DNA of 64,000 nucleotides from NCBI GenBank assembly GCA_012932865.1, contig SAXG01000109.1, forward strand, positions 1 through 64,000. The letters run 5' to 3'. Below are positions 22,300 through 34,700 of this stretch, piece by piece. The number at the start of each line of letters is the position of its first letter. The first letter of the stretch is position 1. This stretch comes from Amylostereum areolatum (lineage: Eukaryota > Basidiomycota > Agaricomycetes > Russulales > Stereaceae). Under the pieces are notes generated by a model. It ran no database searches. It was not told the DNA's origin and saw nothing but the letters and a program-made list of their open reading frames with translations. A program made the position numbers and the translations under genes.

Positions 22300-24100
22300 G
22301 CTGACGCCTGATGGTCTCGGAGGCGCGCGTTCATGGAGATGATGCGATCAAGTTCGACCTCGGGTTTCTGTACACAAAGGTGAGTTTCCCGTCGCGTGTG
22401 GATCGATACATAGCTACTTACAACAAGGTCCGATTCACAGAAAGCACGGATGCAACGGCCACATTTGCGTTCCCTCGCGCTTTCACGCTCCGGAGACCTC
22501 CTGCCGCCCGTGCCCTCGGTTGATTCCACGCGTAGGAGGTTCCTGGACGACCGCGGCCGCGACAAGAGCACAAACGAACGGCCGTCCAGGCCCCAGTACC
22601 ACACCAAGGGCCCTCGTCGCTTCCCAAATTTTCCGTCTCGGCCTCCAACCCGTCTCCCGCCCCTGCCCCGCCGTCCGGCCCCTGACGCACCCGTCCCCCG
22701 CTCGTTGTTCCATTCGCACTCCTCCATGGACACCACCTCCGATGCCTGCTCTCGCCACCGTACCCCACCGTCCCAAATGTCCTTCTACAACCCCGACACT
22801 CCCCGCGATCCTCCCTCTCCCGGCCCTTACCACCCGCTCGCGGCGGACGACTGGAATCGCGCGTTGTACGCGAAAACGGCGGCACTGCTGTAGGCAGTCA
22901 TGCTCCCACGACGAACGTACTGTTGTCCTTCCCGGCGCCGCCATCAATGGGAATGGATCTGCAATTCCTCCGCCTCTACCGCCGCTTCTGTCATCGATCC
23001 CACCCCCCCTTTCCGCGTCCCCTCTCCCTCTCCCGGTCCACCAACCTCAGCCTCAACCCCAACCACCACCCCTCACCCATCATCCACCTCCATGCACGTA
23101 CGCGTTCTCGTTCTCAACCACGCACGAGGAGTTCTCCCCTGTGTACCTCAATCCACGCTCCTCGCGCTCGAACCTGACGTCCTCAACCTTCCACTGCGTC
23201 TCTGCGCAAATGGCCCCACCACCTCCCCATGCGCAAACGCCCCACGGCCCCACGCCAGCTTCCCAAATCCCCCCAGCGTCCCCACAGGTCCACCCGCTTC
23301 TTCTCGCCCTCCCGATTCGAATCCAGCCCCAAGCACGAACTCGAACGCCCATACGGCGCGCGCGCACCCATCGCTGCCGTATCCGTCCGCGCACACTAAC
23401 ACCAACGCCGCCACAACGTTGAGCTTCACGCGTCACGGCACATCGAGCTTCATCTCGACGGTGTCACGACGGACCTGTGTTCATTTCGACACGATCTGCT
23501 TGCAGGCAGTCTGCTTCACCTTCTCTCCCTTCGGAATCCAATAGCTACTTGCAAGAGCAAGTCTGTCACTAGATTCACCACAAGCTCCCGCCTACGACGC
23601 CCCCTTCACAGTTCAGTATCCCTCCCTCTCCCACCACGATGTCGCGCGCACTCTCCACACACCCTTCCAACAACGGGATCCCCTTCGCGGTGTACGACCC
23701 GACAACCCACACCCCGGCCGCCTTGCCACGCCCCCTCGCTCGTACCACTGCATCCTGCAGCACATCCACCCCTGGTCCGTAAGGCCTGCACAGCATCTTG
23801 ACCGCACGTTTCCCGTCCACGGTCAACAACACCCGCTCCAACTGCGAGACGGAGAGCACGCTCCCCAACTGGGCGCCACGACCGGGTTCGTGGTCTGAAA
23901 GATCGCGTCTTCGTCGCTGGAGCCGTCCGCAACACGCGGGGCATGGGTTGGTCGGGGCAGTCGACGTGTCGTCATCGTATACGATGCAGGAACGTCTATT
24001 TTCGAGTGCATGTCCTGGGCTGTCTTCTCGTGGTGCTCGCCCCCTCCGACGCCGTCTTCCCGTCCCTCGTGTGCACGGTGGCCATTCGTACGTCCTCTCC
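22300..24100 (+). other. Pro/Ser/Arg-rich GC-skewed region without a firm gene
   Basis: Long plus-strand ORFs here are dominated by Pro, Ser, Thr and Arg, because the DNA is C-rich on the plus strand. Some stretches look slightly protein-like (MDTTSDACSRHRTPPS near 22725; NVELHASRHIELHLDG near 23415). No family, domain or consistent exon chain could be recognised. The opposite strand is equally open, so strand and coding status are undecided. Confidence 0.35.
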
Positions 24101-24399
24101 CTCTCCCTCGCACCCACATTCTGACGATCGAGACCCTCAACAGGCCCGCGCACGCCTCTGGCTGTGAAGAACATGTGGGAGATGTCCATGACCCGTGTTC
24201 GACGCCGACAGAGCGAAGACGGACGTCGGCCTCTCCGCCGCCTTGGAAGCCGAGCTCGCGATGTTCGAGGAGGATGAGCTTGCATTCTTTGAGGGGCTGC
24301 TCGCGCCCGACGTCGCGCCCGACGCGCCTGCGATGTGCGTCTCGCCGCCCGATCGGAGGACCGCGCGCGCTCCATCGCCCCATGCCGCCGCACGACCGC

Positions 24400-24690
24400 C
24401 TGGTAGGTCAAGCTGCGCTCAGTTCCGGAACGTGTCCGGAAGAAGAAGACGAACATGACGAGGCAGAGGCCCATGAAAATCACGAGCGCCCAGAAGGTCG
24501 CGCCCCAGGAGAGGTACTGCGTGAGGATGCCGCCGATGATGGGGCCGAGGAGGGTCCCATGAGCGGCGCGATGTAGATGCCCATCTTGGTACTGCTCGGA
24601 GGGCTCGTAGATGTCGGCGAGGGTCTGTGTGAAGCTCACGTCGATTTTTTGAAGAAACTTGAATGTGAGTGCCCCGTTCGTTTTCACTTT
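24400..24690 (-). pseudogene. Fragment of an MFS drug:H+ antiporter-type transporter
   Basis: On the minus strand DIYEPSE, then TKMGIYIAPLMGP in a shifted frame, then LGPIIGGILTQYLSWGATFW and LVIFMGLCLVMFVFFF read as the end of transmembrane helix 4 to helix 6 of a major facilitator. ERSLTYQAVVRR, the start of the central loop, follows. One extra base and one missing base flank the middle piece. The other helices were not found; the sequence beyond 24400 on the minus strand is Ser/Arg-rich and uncertain. I read it as a broken transporter gene. A live gene with sequence errors is less likely. Confidence 0.6.
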
Positions 24691-24884
24691 CTCGCGTGTT
24701 CATCCGTGTCGATCATTCGCTTTTCAATCGCTCCTTGAGTCCCCCTGCATCCAGCACATTTGACGTGATGCTTATGTGTGGATCATGCTTGATGTCATGC
24801 GCGCGCCTTCCTCCTCACCTCCCGTTGGACGGCGCCTTCCCGAGCATCGGGAAGACAACTTCGACAGAGGGCGGGTTCGTGTGG

Positions 24885-25160
24885 GTAAGTACCTTTCTTT
24901 TTTCATTCGGATTCGAACTTACTTACCAAGGTCACAAAGCGTAGATGTGGGCGCGGCTGCGCCGTCCTTCCTTCCGTCGTCCGATGCTCACACGACCGGA
25001 CGGTGTGCGCCCGTGGTGAGCGTTCGTCGGGGAGGAGACAGGAATGCATCATTATGCATCTGAAAAAAGACGAACAAATAAGTATCTTCCTTTTTACACT
25101 TTGGCTCGGAGACTACCAAGGTCACAGAGCGCATGCGGCTGCACCGCCGTAGTCGCACCC
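24885..25160 (+). repeat. Local diverged duplication
   Basis: A segment at about 24885-24965 (GTAAGTACCTTTCTTTTTTC, then CTTACCAAGGTCACAAAGCG) recurs in diverged form at about 25078-25150 (AAGTATCTTCCTTTTTACAC, then CTACCAAGGTCACAGAGCGC). It lies just left of the right-hand 140-bp direct repeat. Confidence 0.5.
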
Positions 25161-25204
25161 GGCAATGTTCGCGTCATTTTGACTCTGTCGCGAGTCGCGA
25201 CTGG

Positions 25205-25345
25205 TATCACTATCGACGGCGCTACCTCACTCCGAACCACGATTTCTCTGCACCATTCGTACACATTTTCCCTTCTCTTTCGAACGATACCGGTCTTACA
25301 TATTCATTGCAGACCATATTCAAGGCGCTTATTTGCACGTGATCA
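25205..25345 (+). repeat. Direct repeat, right copy (about 140 bp)
   Basis: Partner of 22053-22194. The pair encloses proline-rich DNA and an MFS relic. The copies could be LTR-like ends of a non-autonomous element or two copies of a dispersed repeat. Clear TG...CA ends were not found. Confidence 0.9.
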
Positions 25346-25626
25346 AATCAAAATCCGACTTACCACACTACATGGTGTGCTCCGCACGGAACGGGTACAT
25401 TTGTCACCCACCTTTGGAGTTTGGAGGACGACTTCCCTCCCGACGGCTCTCTCCCACATGCAACAAAGGCGTGTGTCACACGCTGCATGTCATCGGCCGA
25501 TGACGGAGGAGTCTCCGATGGACTTTTTGCAACCACTTATACACTCGGTGTCTCGTATACCTACATTTATTTAAAGCATAGTACCCCCACTCGTGTTGTG
25601 CCGCTGACAATACAATCTAAGTGAAA

Positions 25627-27840
25627 CTACGATAAAAGTAGGGATCGAGGGATTTCGAATGGATAGGCATCCCGTTCCCGTAGATCGTCGACGATCATAC
25701 GGTTTCGGTGCTTGATCATCTCGTCAAGAAAGAAATCATACCGGTCGGGACGCATCTCCCTGACTATCGCCCCAAAGCCTCCGATCCAGGCGTTGGTCAT
25801 CTCTGCCGCCGAAGTGTTGAACCGCCAACGCCCATTAACGACTAGATCCGGAAACATGGCCGGATTGCAGTACTGACCACAAAACACGTCCGTTTCCTTG
25901 TGCTTTGTCTTCATATGGAAAACATCGACAGGCATTGCGATCCCATCGAAATATGAATCGCCCTTTGCTTGCACATGCTTTTTGAAGCTGCAGGCGTTGT
26001 CGTAGCTGAGTGCGGCTGGCAGAGACTTGGGGGTTGGGAAAGTGATGTGTAAGAATTCCTGAACGAGTGTAAGCGTTGAGGAACTTGCGTCAAGAGAATG
26101 AATCATACCGCGGCACCGTTCAGACCCTCAGAGCCATAGAATGTTGCACGAGCAAGCATAACTCCACAGGTTGCCACACACAATTGTTCGTTGTGCGTCC
26201 GGCGACGACCGAAACGTGCGCGAGGTCTCGAGTTTCCCTCATCGGACTTGCTCGGGCATCCATCTGGCTCCTTCTCCACATCCATGACCGAGTTCTCTCC
26301 CTAGGTGTCGACATCGACAAGCTCCTCTGTCAGACCGTCGCCATCGTCTTCGATATGCTTGGTCTTCAATCGTTCAAGACGTCGCCGGAGCTGGAATAGG
26401 GCTGAGTGACCACTGAGATCCTCTAGCTCTCGATGGGAGGGCTCCGAACATGTCTTGAATCCTGGTGAGACGGTGACCTCACACCCTACAACAACGCACA
26501 ATGTATCCATGGCCGCATGAAATTCGCAGAATCGGGCGCGCTGCGTGGGAAGCCTGTGTTTACAGTCGTGGACTTTACAGCAGGGACGACCAATGGTGAC
26601 GCCGTCCATGACGGCAGCGCGCATAACGTCTGAAGCCAATATAATTAGATGGCTTAGCATGGCCTTGAAGGAATAAAACGAGACGTACAATGTTTACCAT
26701 CCTTCTCCATATGTGCGCAACATTTGTCGCAGGCGTGGTTCCAATTTTCACGGCCTGGACCCACCATAGAGAGATTTCTTGCATGAAGAGCAGGGTTGAG
26801 GCGTTCAGCGAGGTCGCCCTTGTTTCCATGTTCCAAGTGCGTACCCTGTTCAGAATGCTCCCTCAGGAGACCTAGGAGGAAGAAGGCGTCCCAGACAAGA
26901 GTGGTGGTTAGAGCAGGGGTGATGGACCATGTTTGAGGGAACCGGCCTTGAGCGTCTCGGTGCTCAAGGTTATAGATGCGAGCATTGTTGGTGCCAGACA
27001 CCCTTGATGAAGCTCTGTTAGGAGGGAAGACGAGAACAATGAAAAGGTACAAGACACTTACCATGCACAGGCCATAGAATTGGTGAACCGATCGCACAGA
27101 GACGTTTCAACGTACACATGGGTAGCGGCATGGATCGCGGATGGAACACCCTGGTAGTAGGTCCGTGAACTTGCATGTTCATGGACGTAGTATGCGGGAT
27201 AGTATCTTGTATTACACCCTATGCAATATGTTAGACTGAGAAAGTATGCAACGCACAAAAGGACTTGATACTGACGCCTACATGTCGCCGAGAACGACAG
27301 CCCCGGGACTGGACCAAACTCCCTCGAAAAGTAGACGACATGGATGGGAGTAAGATGGGCGAGCTCTTGAGGAACACCCGTACGACCGGTCCGCACATGG
27401 ACGCACCGGGGGTCGAGGCAAGTACGAGTTGGTAGGTATAGATTATAGAAAGCTGTGAATAGAAGTAGTCAGCAGTAGTACCGAGGCCAAGTAGATATAC
27501 ACGCACCGACGTCAAATGGTGGACCATGTTGCAGAAATAGATCCACCAAATCCCCATCGGTCGATCGATCGGAGGGGATGGAAGACCATGCCAGATCTCC
27601 AAAAAGAGACCATAAGGTGTTGACGATGGAGAAGTTAACTTGGAGCGCTGAGGACATGAAGTGAGCAATGTCAAATGGGAGGAAGAGGGGCGGGCCCGGG
27701 AAAGACGAGGCTCGATGCCAGGATAGACGAGGTTTGAGGTGTGTGGTTAAGCGAAAGAAAAGGATGAGGGAGTCAATAGTAAGAGCGTCAAGTAAGGCGG
27801 GACGCTCGTAAAGGTTCGAGACGAGGACACGCAGGGACAT
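25627..27840 (-). CDS. CxC5/CxC6 cysteine-cluster protein associated with KDZ transposons
   Basis: Minus-strand gene from ATG 27840 to the stop at 25627, with roughly six short introns (for example 27506-27453 and about 26108-26059). Exon 1 is MSLRVLVSNLYERPALLDAL, followed by a Cys-containing region (TRTCLDPRCVHV) matching the CxC5 type. Next comes WSITPALTTTLVWDAFFLLG, then the CxC6-like cluster (GRPCCKVHDC, RARFCEFH, CVVVGC, FKTCSEPSH). The conserved C-terminal block contains GIAMPVDVFHMKTKHKETD, CNPAMFPDL, AEMTNAWIGGF and a final PFEIPRSLLLS. These proteins were described beside Kyakuja-Dileera-Zisupton (KDZ) transposases in Agaricomycetes; the role is thought to be DNA or Zn binding but is unproven. 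All joins checked stay in frame, so the gene may be intact. No KDZ transposase itself is visible in the window. Confidence 0.78.
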
Positions 27841-27932
27841 GACGGTGAGGGGATCTGGGACGGGACAATGTCTCCTCAAAATTGGACAGCCTTTATAGTG
27901 ATTCGTGGGCACGACACACTAGCTGCGTCGCC

Positions 27933-27972
27933 GCGTCGTTGCGTCGTTGCGTCGTTGCGTCGTTGCGTCGTT
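27933..27972 (+). repeat. Tandem array of GCGTCGTT (5 copies)
   Basis: Five perfect 8-bp units, flanked by imperfect ones (27924-27932 and 27973-27977). About 50 bp later comes an inverted-sense tract, ACGACACGACGACACGACGA (28032-28060). It lies just upstream of the CxC5/CxC6 gene. Similar CGTCGT-rich DNA occurs near 8030-8160 and 21930-22020. Confidence 0.9.
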
Positions 27973-28074
27973 GTGTCAAGTTCTGAACACGAAGGAGTAC
28001 TGGTTGTGTCGCCGCGACGCGCTGACCAAACGACACGACGACACGACGACGCGACTCAAAATCTGTGTCGTGAC

Positions 28075-30690
28075 TGCTTCAACATCATGACATTGTCGAT
28101 TCCGTCGTTACATGGCGTAGTGAGCCAGAAATTTAATGTTCTGCTACGATCGAACGTGTTTAGGAGCTAGTTACTACTAATGGCTTCTATTAGTACGTTG
28201 TGAAAGCGCGAACGCCGACGCACGCACGAACAATGCAATATATATTCGCGAGGAAGAGCAGGAGAGAAAAGGTGCCTGCACACCCGTCAGTCACATGAAT
28301 CGAAAGCGAAGAGAGCCCGTACGACGTACCAAACATTGCAGTCTCTGTAATCAAAGGTCGCGTGGTCCTGGAGAAAGCGGCTTGAGATACGGCAAGCGAG
28401 TGGACGAGGTCGATATGGTTTGATAGCTCGAATCACATCGCATCCGTGGAAATTGTCCGAAAACACAGCGATGAACTTGGGACGTCTGCCGCGAGAAAGA
28501 ACTGTACATGGGCGTCAAGTGCACGTAAAGACGCGAGTAGCAGGTCAGCGCTCAGTTACAAGACTTGTAACACGGGCCCTCTGGAAGTGAGAAATGAGAG
28601 GAAATGAGAGTGTAAAATTCGGATAAGGTAGCGGGTCGGGGAAGAAGAAGAGGAGATGCAGACGCGAGGACGGGACATGCGAAGACGGGACGCATTCTCA
28701 TATACGGACCACGCCATACCTTTCCTCGCGCCATCTGGTCGGCCTGTAAAGGCTCTTATCTTAACGCAGCCTCGATGATAGTCGTTTTAGAAAGATGAGG
28801 AGTATATTTCAACGCGTAGACGAGGATACTAGATGGGAGAACGGCAAGATAAAAAGCGTGGTGACGACGAACGGATAGGGCGACGAAAAGAAAGTGGAGT
28901 GAACGTCCATTCTGCGTTCCAAATAAAGATTACCTCGCTCGCGCCACGCAAGATCAACGACGGGGAGCTGGAGGCGAAATCAGGGTGATGAGAACACGGA
29001 GCAGACGTTAGTGCGTGATGCGCACCTCGTTCCCCATGTACGATCAACCACCACGCGGTCCCGAAGCACGCCACGGACGCTAACAGAAGAGCGACAAGCA
29101 GCGAGACCATCCGTCGTTCGTAGCGGATGGCCGCCTTGGCGGGGAGATGCTTGCGGTGGAGGTCGAGCGAAGCTTTGAGGGGGAGTGGGCGCGGGCCTTG
29201 GCATCGGTGTCGATCCAGAGGCGGGTGGGTCGGTTGTGGATGCGATATCCGCCTTTTTCGATGGAGACAGAGGGGGAGGACTGGAAGGGCCTGCCCAAGG
29301 ACAGCATGCAAGGCGGCGGAGACGATGAGAGGGAGGTATGTAGTATTCGCGGACCCGGTGAAGGTGGACCGTGGACGTACTGAAGGATACGCGCCGTCGT
29401 CGGCCCGCTGACCGTTGCCGCCGGCTGAGTCAGCACGCTCACCTCCAGGCCTTCCTTCATCTCGTTCTCATTCCTTCCCGAGTGCGGCATTCTGCCAGGC
29501 TCTGCCTTCGCCCCCTCTCATCCGATACGAGCTGATACGGGTCTCCTTTTTCTTTCACCTGCAACTGCAAAAAATTGGGGAGAACTCACACCACATGCAC
29601 CCACAAGAACGGCCTTGTAGTCGTGGGGTGCGTATTCCTCACGTCGATCTGCCTCGCTATCCACTAACCACTTTGCGCTACTGCTCAGTTCACGGAGAGA
29701 AGCGTACTGTGTCACCTCTCTCATGCAAAAGGCTCCCTCGAACACTTCCCGCAGTATTGTGATGGTCGAGAAGAGTGAGCAACCTCCGTTCAACCCTTCG
29801 CTTGCCAATGCCTTTCCCCTTCCACTCGCCCTCCGACCTTTGGCTCGATAGTCCTCTTCCCTGCAGTTTTTCTCCCATAGCGTTGCTCACATCATCTCTC
29901 GTTTCACAGTGACGTATTTCTCGCCGTTCATGCAAGTACGACGTCCGCAACAGTGATTCCATATTTTCGATTATCACCTGTGTCGCGGCGATCGAGGACG
30001 GCGTCAAGGCTATAGAACGACGGAAAGCGGCGGAGTCATCCCTCGAGTAACTCAGTACGTCATCCCCGCGTGTCTCTTCTTCGCCCTGTTCTAACCAACC
30101 CCTTCCAGCGCGACACGACTCCTAATACTTCCTCCACCGGGTCTCCTCGCACGAGTACTGGCGTTGTCATCCTGCACTTCGCCTCCCTCCAAGGACCTCT
30201 CGTCCATCTCGGGGATTTCTGTGAAGACTTGCGCAGTTTCAACGATCCTCAACGTCCTCGGAGAGATTTCGTCGTTCGATGGGATAGAACGTGCCTTGTC
30301 TGTATTTATGCTTTCTTCTTTGTCTTTATCTGTGCTCACAACCGATTTCCGTCGCTCCCAGCGTGTTCGGACCAGATATAATACCTACCCACACCCCTGC
30401 GGGCGCTGGACCCAAACATGAACGCGTGCAAGGTGTCCAAAGCATAGAAGGTCGGCGGCAAGTTGTGCAAGGTCGATCTTGTGACCGACCACTGCCGAGT
30501 GGGTAGACTTTGCGCCAGCTTGAGGCGATAAATGCTCGACAACGCACGCGCCCCCCCGGTCGGGGTGCTTGGGCGCATTTGATAGCAACGTTCTCCCTGC
30601 CCTAGCCAAGGTAATAACTCTTATTCCTTCAACTTCTCAAGACAAAGGGACTGACGCCGGCCTTCCAGTGGGAAGCTCGCCGGATGTTCG
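28075..30690. other. No gene assigned
   Basis: Both strands have short ORFs of mixed character. One minus-strand stretch near 29040-29110 encodes a hydrophobic run (SLLVALLLASVACFGTAWWL) that could be a membrane segment. A plus-strand stretch near 29960-30045 reads IITCVAAIEDGVKAIERRK. Neither could be extended into a convincing gene, and I recognise no repeat or RNA here. Confidence 0.35.
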
Positions 30691-31127
30691 TTGCTTTAGA
30701 AGATAACACACTCGAGAAGGATTCTTTGGCGCGGGACAGTGCGACGTGCTCAACTCGAAGAAAGCCACCCACTTACGAAAGGGAGATGGTCTCAGCGCGC
30801 GACTGTAAGGTATGTCCTCAGCACCTTGCTCGCCCTGTACTTCGTGGCTAAACTTCGCGTCCTTTACTTAGACCTTTGACTCTGACAACACGCCTACTAT
30901 ATCCATACGACCACTACAAATTTTCCAGCCTTGCAGCACCGGATCATCTGCATCCTCAAGCCCACGACCTGGCCACCTAGCCAAGTTCGTTACCCTTTCC
31001 TCTGAACGTGGACCCCGGTCATCCAAGCCTTCCTCGGCGCACGATCGGAGCTCTTCAAACGACAATTCGCCAATGGTGCCATATATACGGCGAAGGCGTT
31101 CGCGCTCGACGCACAACAAGCTCGACC
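30690..31127 (+). CDS. Possible Ser/Arg-rich hypothetical protein, 3' exons
   Basis: A plus-strand exon near 30690-30810 (EDNTLEKDSLARDSATCSTR) joins across a GT-AG intron of about 60 nt (GTATGTCC...TTACTTAG) to TFDSDNTPTISIRPLQIF, which runs to a stop at about 31125 after PYIRRRRSRSTHNK. The splice joins cleanly and the reading frame is Ser/Arg-rich, as in many disordered fungal proteins. The 5' end was not found. A chance open frame remains possible. Confidence 0.3.
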
Positions 31128-31721
31128 CCTGACCATCGGATTCACGCGTTCTTCGACCTTCCTTCGACGACTGATCCTTATGAACACCGATCTGGATCGT
31201 CTCCTTCCCTTCGTCTGCAAGGAGAGTATAGCTTTAGTACCGAAGGTGAGCGCACTGAGTTATCAATATGGAGGTTTACTCACCTTCCTGGTATCTTGGT
31301 TCCGACGTCTTCACCACGTTCTGATCGGCAAACATAGCGTCTTCGACGGCGTCGCATTCCAGTCTTGCTTGATCTTACATCAGCAAATCAGCCGATTCCT
31401 GGCAGCCGGAGCAGCCGGGGTAACGACCCGGCCGGCCGTGGGTGCTAAATTGGGCCACTAGTTACGTCATACCTCGAGGCTCGCAATCATCCCTTCCTCA
31501 TTGTAGCGCGTCGTGCCCCTTGTGTTTCCGTGCATTACGAAGTACCATATTATTGCGCGAGTATTGTCATAGTAGCTTTCCCCTCGCTGCACTCCCTCAG
31601 CCCAAACTGCCATACACTCCACATCAGCATATATCCATGCTATCCCTTGGGCACATCTCATCTCACGAGTCATTTGCATGTCCATATGGCTCTCTGTTCG
31701 ACAAATAAAGAGTATCTAAGT

Positions 31722-34700
31722 CTAGTATCCGTCAAATCCAGCCTCTTCGAATATGTCCTCATCCTCGTCACCTGAACCATCCACATCCTCGTCGCTGTCC
31801 TCGTCAATCCACTCATCGTCGCCGTCTTCATCTTCGACATCATCGCCATCGTCAGCGTCGGACTCCATGCCCATCTCCTCACTCAACGGCACCTCCGGCT
31901 CAACTGCATCCCTTGCCACTGCTTCCCCTTCCAAGTTCCCATCCATCGGCTCATCCTGCTCCTCATCCGACTCGCTTGCGCCTTCGCTCTGTGCGTCCTT
32001 TGCGAAATCCGTGTCATTTCTGCGAGTTGCGCGATGACCGATGCCTCCGCCGCGGTAACGCATCACCATGTCGCGGTCGACGAAGCTGCAGAATCACGTT
32101 GACATTAATATAATCTGGCTTGAGTCGACAATCCATGTTACTTACATTCCGACATAGAGCTGTTTCCAGTCTCTGCCCTCCTCTCGTGGATGACGAGCAA
32201 TGGAAAGTGACCGAGGGAGGAGGGCGTTTGTCCTTCCCAATAGGAACCTGGGAATCAGGTGAATGGCGCGCACGATCTGGTCCGGGTCAAGGAATCCAAA
32301 AGGGAGAGGATCCGTGCTCTCGGCCGGAACAAATCCGATACACGGTAGTCGTCGCGCAGCCCAGCCGCTGACCACGGCAGCGTTGAATTCGAACCAGCGA
32401 ACAAAGCAAACGTCCATCCGCCGCCATTCGTTCGATATCGATGCTGGACCAACATGACGAACCCACATGTGGTATATGTGTATGATGCGCGCGTAGCAGA
32501 ACGGATGGCCAGTCCTTGCCTTGTCGTACTCTCCAGCGAGGACCATGATGTCGGCACGGCATCTGGGATTGATAGGATCTTGACCCCGACGAACATCGTA
32601 GCTGGTATAGTTGATACGCATTGATCGGTGGAGGAAAAGCTTGCCATCGCGGATTTGGACGGTATCTCGATCTTGGGCATCATAGCTCTGGGCGTGGTCG
32701 TCGAACTGTTGCCCGGTGAGTCGGCCGAGGAGGTGGTTGTGGAGGTTCTTTACGAAGTCCTGCTAACATTAGAGAGCTATCAAGGACAAGTGGAGAAGAT
32801 CTTACTTCGATAGCGGGGTCTCCGCTGTGCTCCGCACAGAACTTGGTCATATTGACCCAGCTCTTCGTGGCGTTCGATATGTGGTAGTGCTGGTCAGGTG
32901 CTGTCTTCGGCAGGGGATCAGGATTGCAATCTAGGAGACGGCGACGGCGCGCTTTTCGAGCGTGGGCGCGCAGTTCGGCCTTTTTCCATTGTGTGCTAAC
33001 ATCGGCCATAAACCTCGCCCGTCTTTCATGGTTTGCGATTTGTCGGGCCCAGTTGTGTTTGTTCGTACGTGAGTACCAACGCTTGCCATATCGGTGTTCT
33101 AGTTCAGTCTATAATAGCACAATGTCAGCGAGGAGTATCCCAGGGAGAAGGCAAACTTACGCGCTGGGTGCTGTAGATCTCGTTGGTTCCAAAGACGGGA
33201 ACCATGGCGGGAAAATCGGGAAGGGAGTGCGCCTTTGATGACGAGAAATTGAGGGACTTGAATTTCTTTGAAGTTCTGACCGTCGATGGACCCTTTCCTT
33301 TCGCTGCGAGGGCGGCAGTTCTACGTCCTCGCGCACCCGTCTCCTGAGGAAGTTCGAACGTGGCATACACCTTGCACGTGTCACCCATAAACCGCCGGAC
33401 AGACTTCCCGAGGCTCGTCGTGGTGGTAGCGAAATATTCCAGCGTCTTCTCCGTATGAAGGCGGGACTTTGCGTAGGCTTGCCAGGCCGCGAGGTCAAAA
33501 AGCATATCTGACACAATGGTCCCATGCCGTCCAGGAAATAGCCCCTCAAAGACTGGGAGCGCGCACTAAAGAACATTTGATTATATTGAGTGTACGATAC
33601 CCAACATAGTCAGATGACGCACCTGCAACAGGTCTTCAAAGTCGCGGGCAGCCAGCTTCTTCATGCCAGATGCATTCTCGTGGAAGCGACGGATGGTGTC
33701 GCGGCCGAAAGAGGGTACGTTGCGGTATCTACTTGACGGTAAGCCTGCAACTCGCGGGCCGAAGTGACTTCCATACCTTTCATTCAGGTCTTGAATCCCG
33801 TCGCCCCCGATGGCATAAAGCAGGCGCATCAGGTGGACAAAGATTGCCTTCCAGACACCCAGATCAAACTCGTGCAACAGGTCTGGCACAAACATCCTGT
33901 AGAAATTGGCGCCTAGAGGGGCGAGAACGCGCGAGAAGGCATTCTGTACATATATGGCATGAACAACGGAACGCATGCACGGGTACTGAGTAAACTCACC
34001 CGTGTCGGGACAGTTGAATACTCAAGCTTCCTCTCAACACGAACCGAGGTGAACGGCACACCCTGCTCAAATATGAGCTTGCGCACCTCGTCAACGGCCT
34101 TGGCGTGCCACTCCGTGTCGAGACGGGGATGTTTTTGACGAAATTTGAGGTGATTGACGGTTCCCATCTTCTGGATGTTTTCCTTCTTTACGAGACAGCG
34201 AGGACACGGGCACGCGCCAAGGTACTTGATACTAGCAAGCAGTACTCTAAACAAACACCAGGTTAGTATCAAGGACCAAGTGAGAACCGTAGGCGCACTT
34301 CTCTGGGTAGTCGGCAGCGTACGTGAAAAAGCGAGGGAACAGACGTCTTAAGACGCCATCTCCGCATCGCACCACCATGCCATGCTCATATGCGTGCATA
34401 AAATCCTCGTCAAGGAGGATCTTCCAAACACCATGCATAAGCTCACGCTTGCAGTGCGTCAACACTGCGGCGCTCGGCGGTTTTCCGTAGGCAGTCTTAT
34501 ATTGATCTTGGAAATCGTCCGAGAGCTACAAGGAATGAGTTCAGAAGGTTGGCTGAGGTACACAGAGAACACAGACACGCCTTGGGCACATACGCCGTAT
34601 GATGGCAGGATCCAGAGGTCGGTTTGAGGAGGGTATACTTGCTTTCATTGCCGACCAGCGTGTATACCGGCCAAAGAGACGCGGTCCCGAACTGGGCAAG

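Noticed and set aside
27933..27972. GCGTCGTT array as a CRISPR-like or minisatellite coding repeat
   Set aside because: Units are contiguous 8-mers without spacers, and the organism is a fungus. It is simple tandem DNA.
31753..32037. Poly-Ser plus-strand ORF
   Set aside because: Reverse strand of the acidic Asp/Glu tail of the Plavaka transposase.
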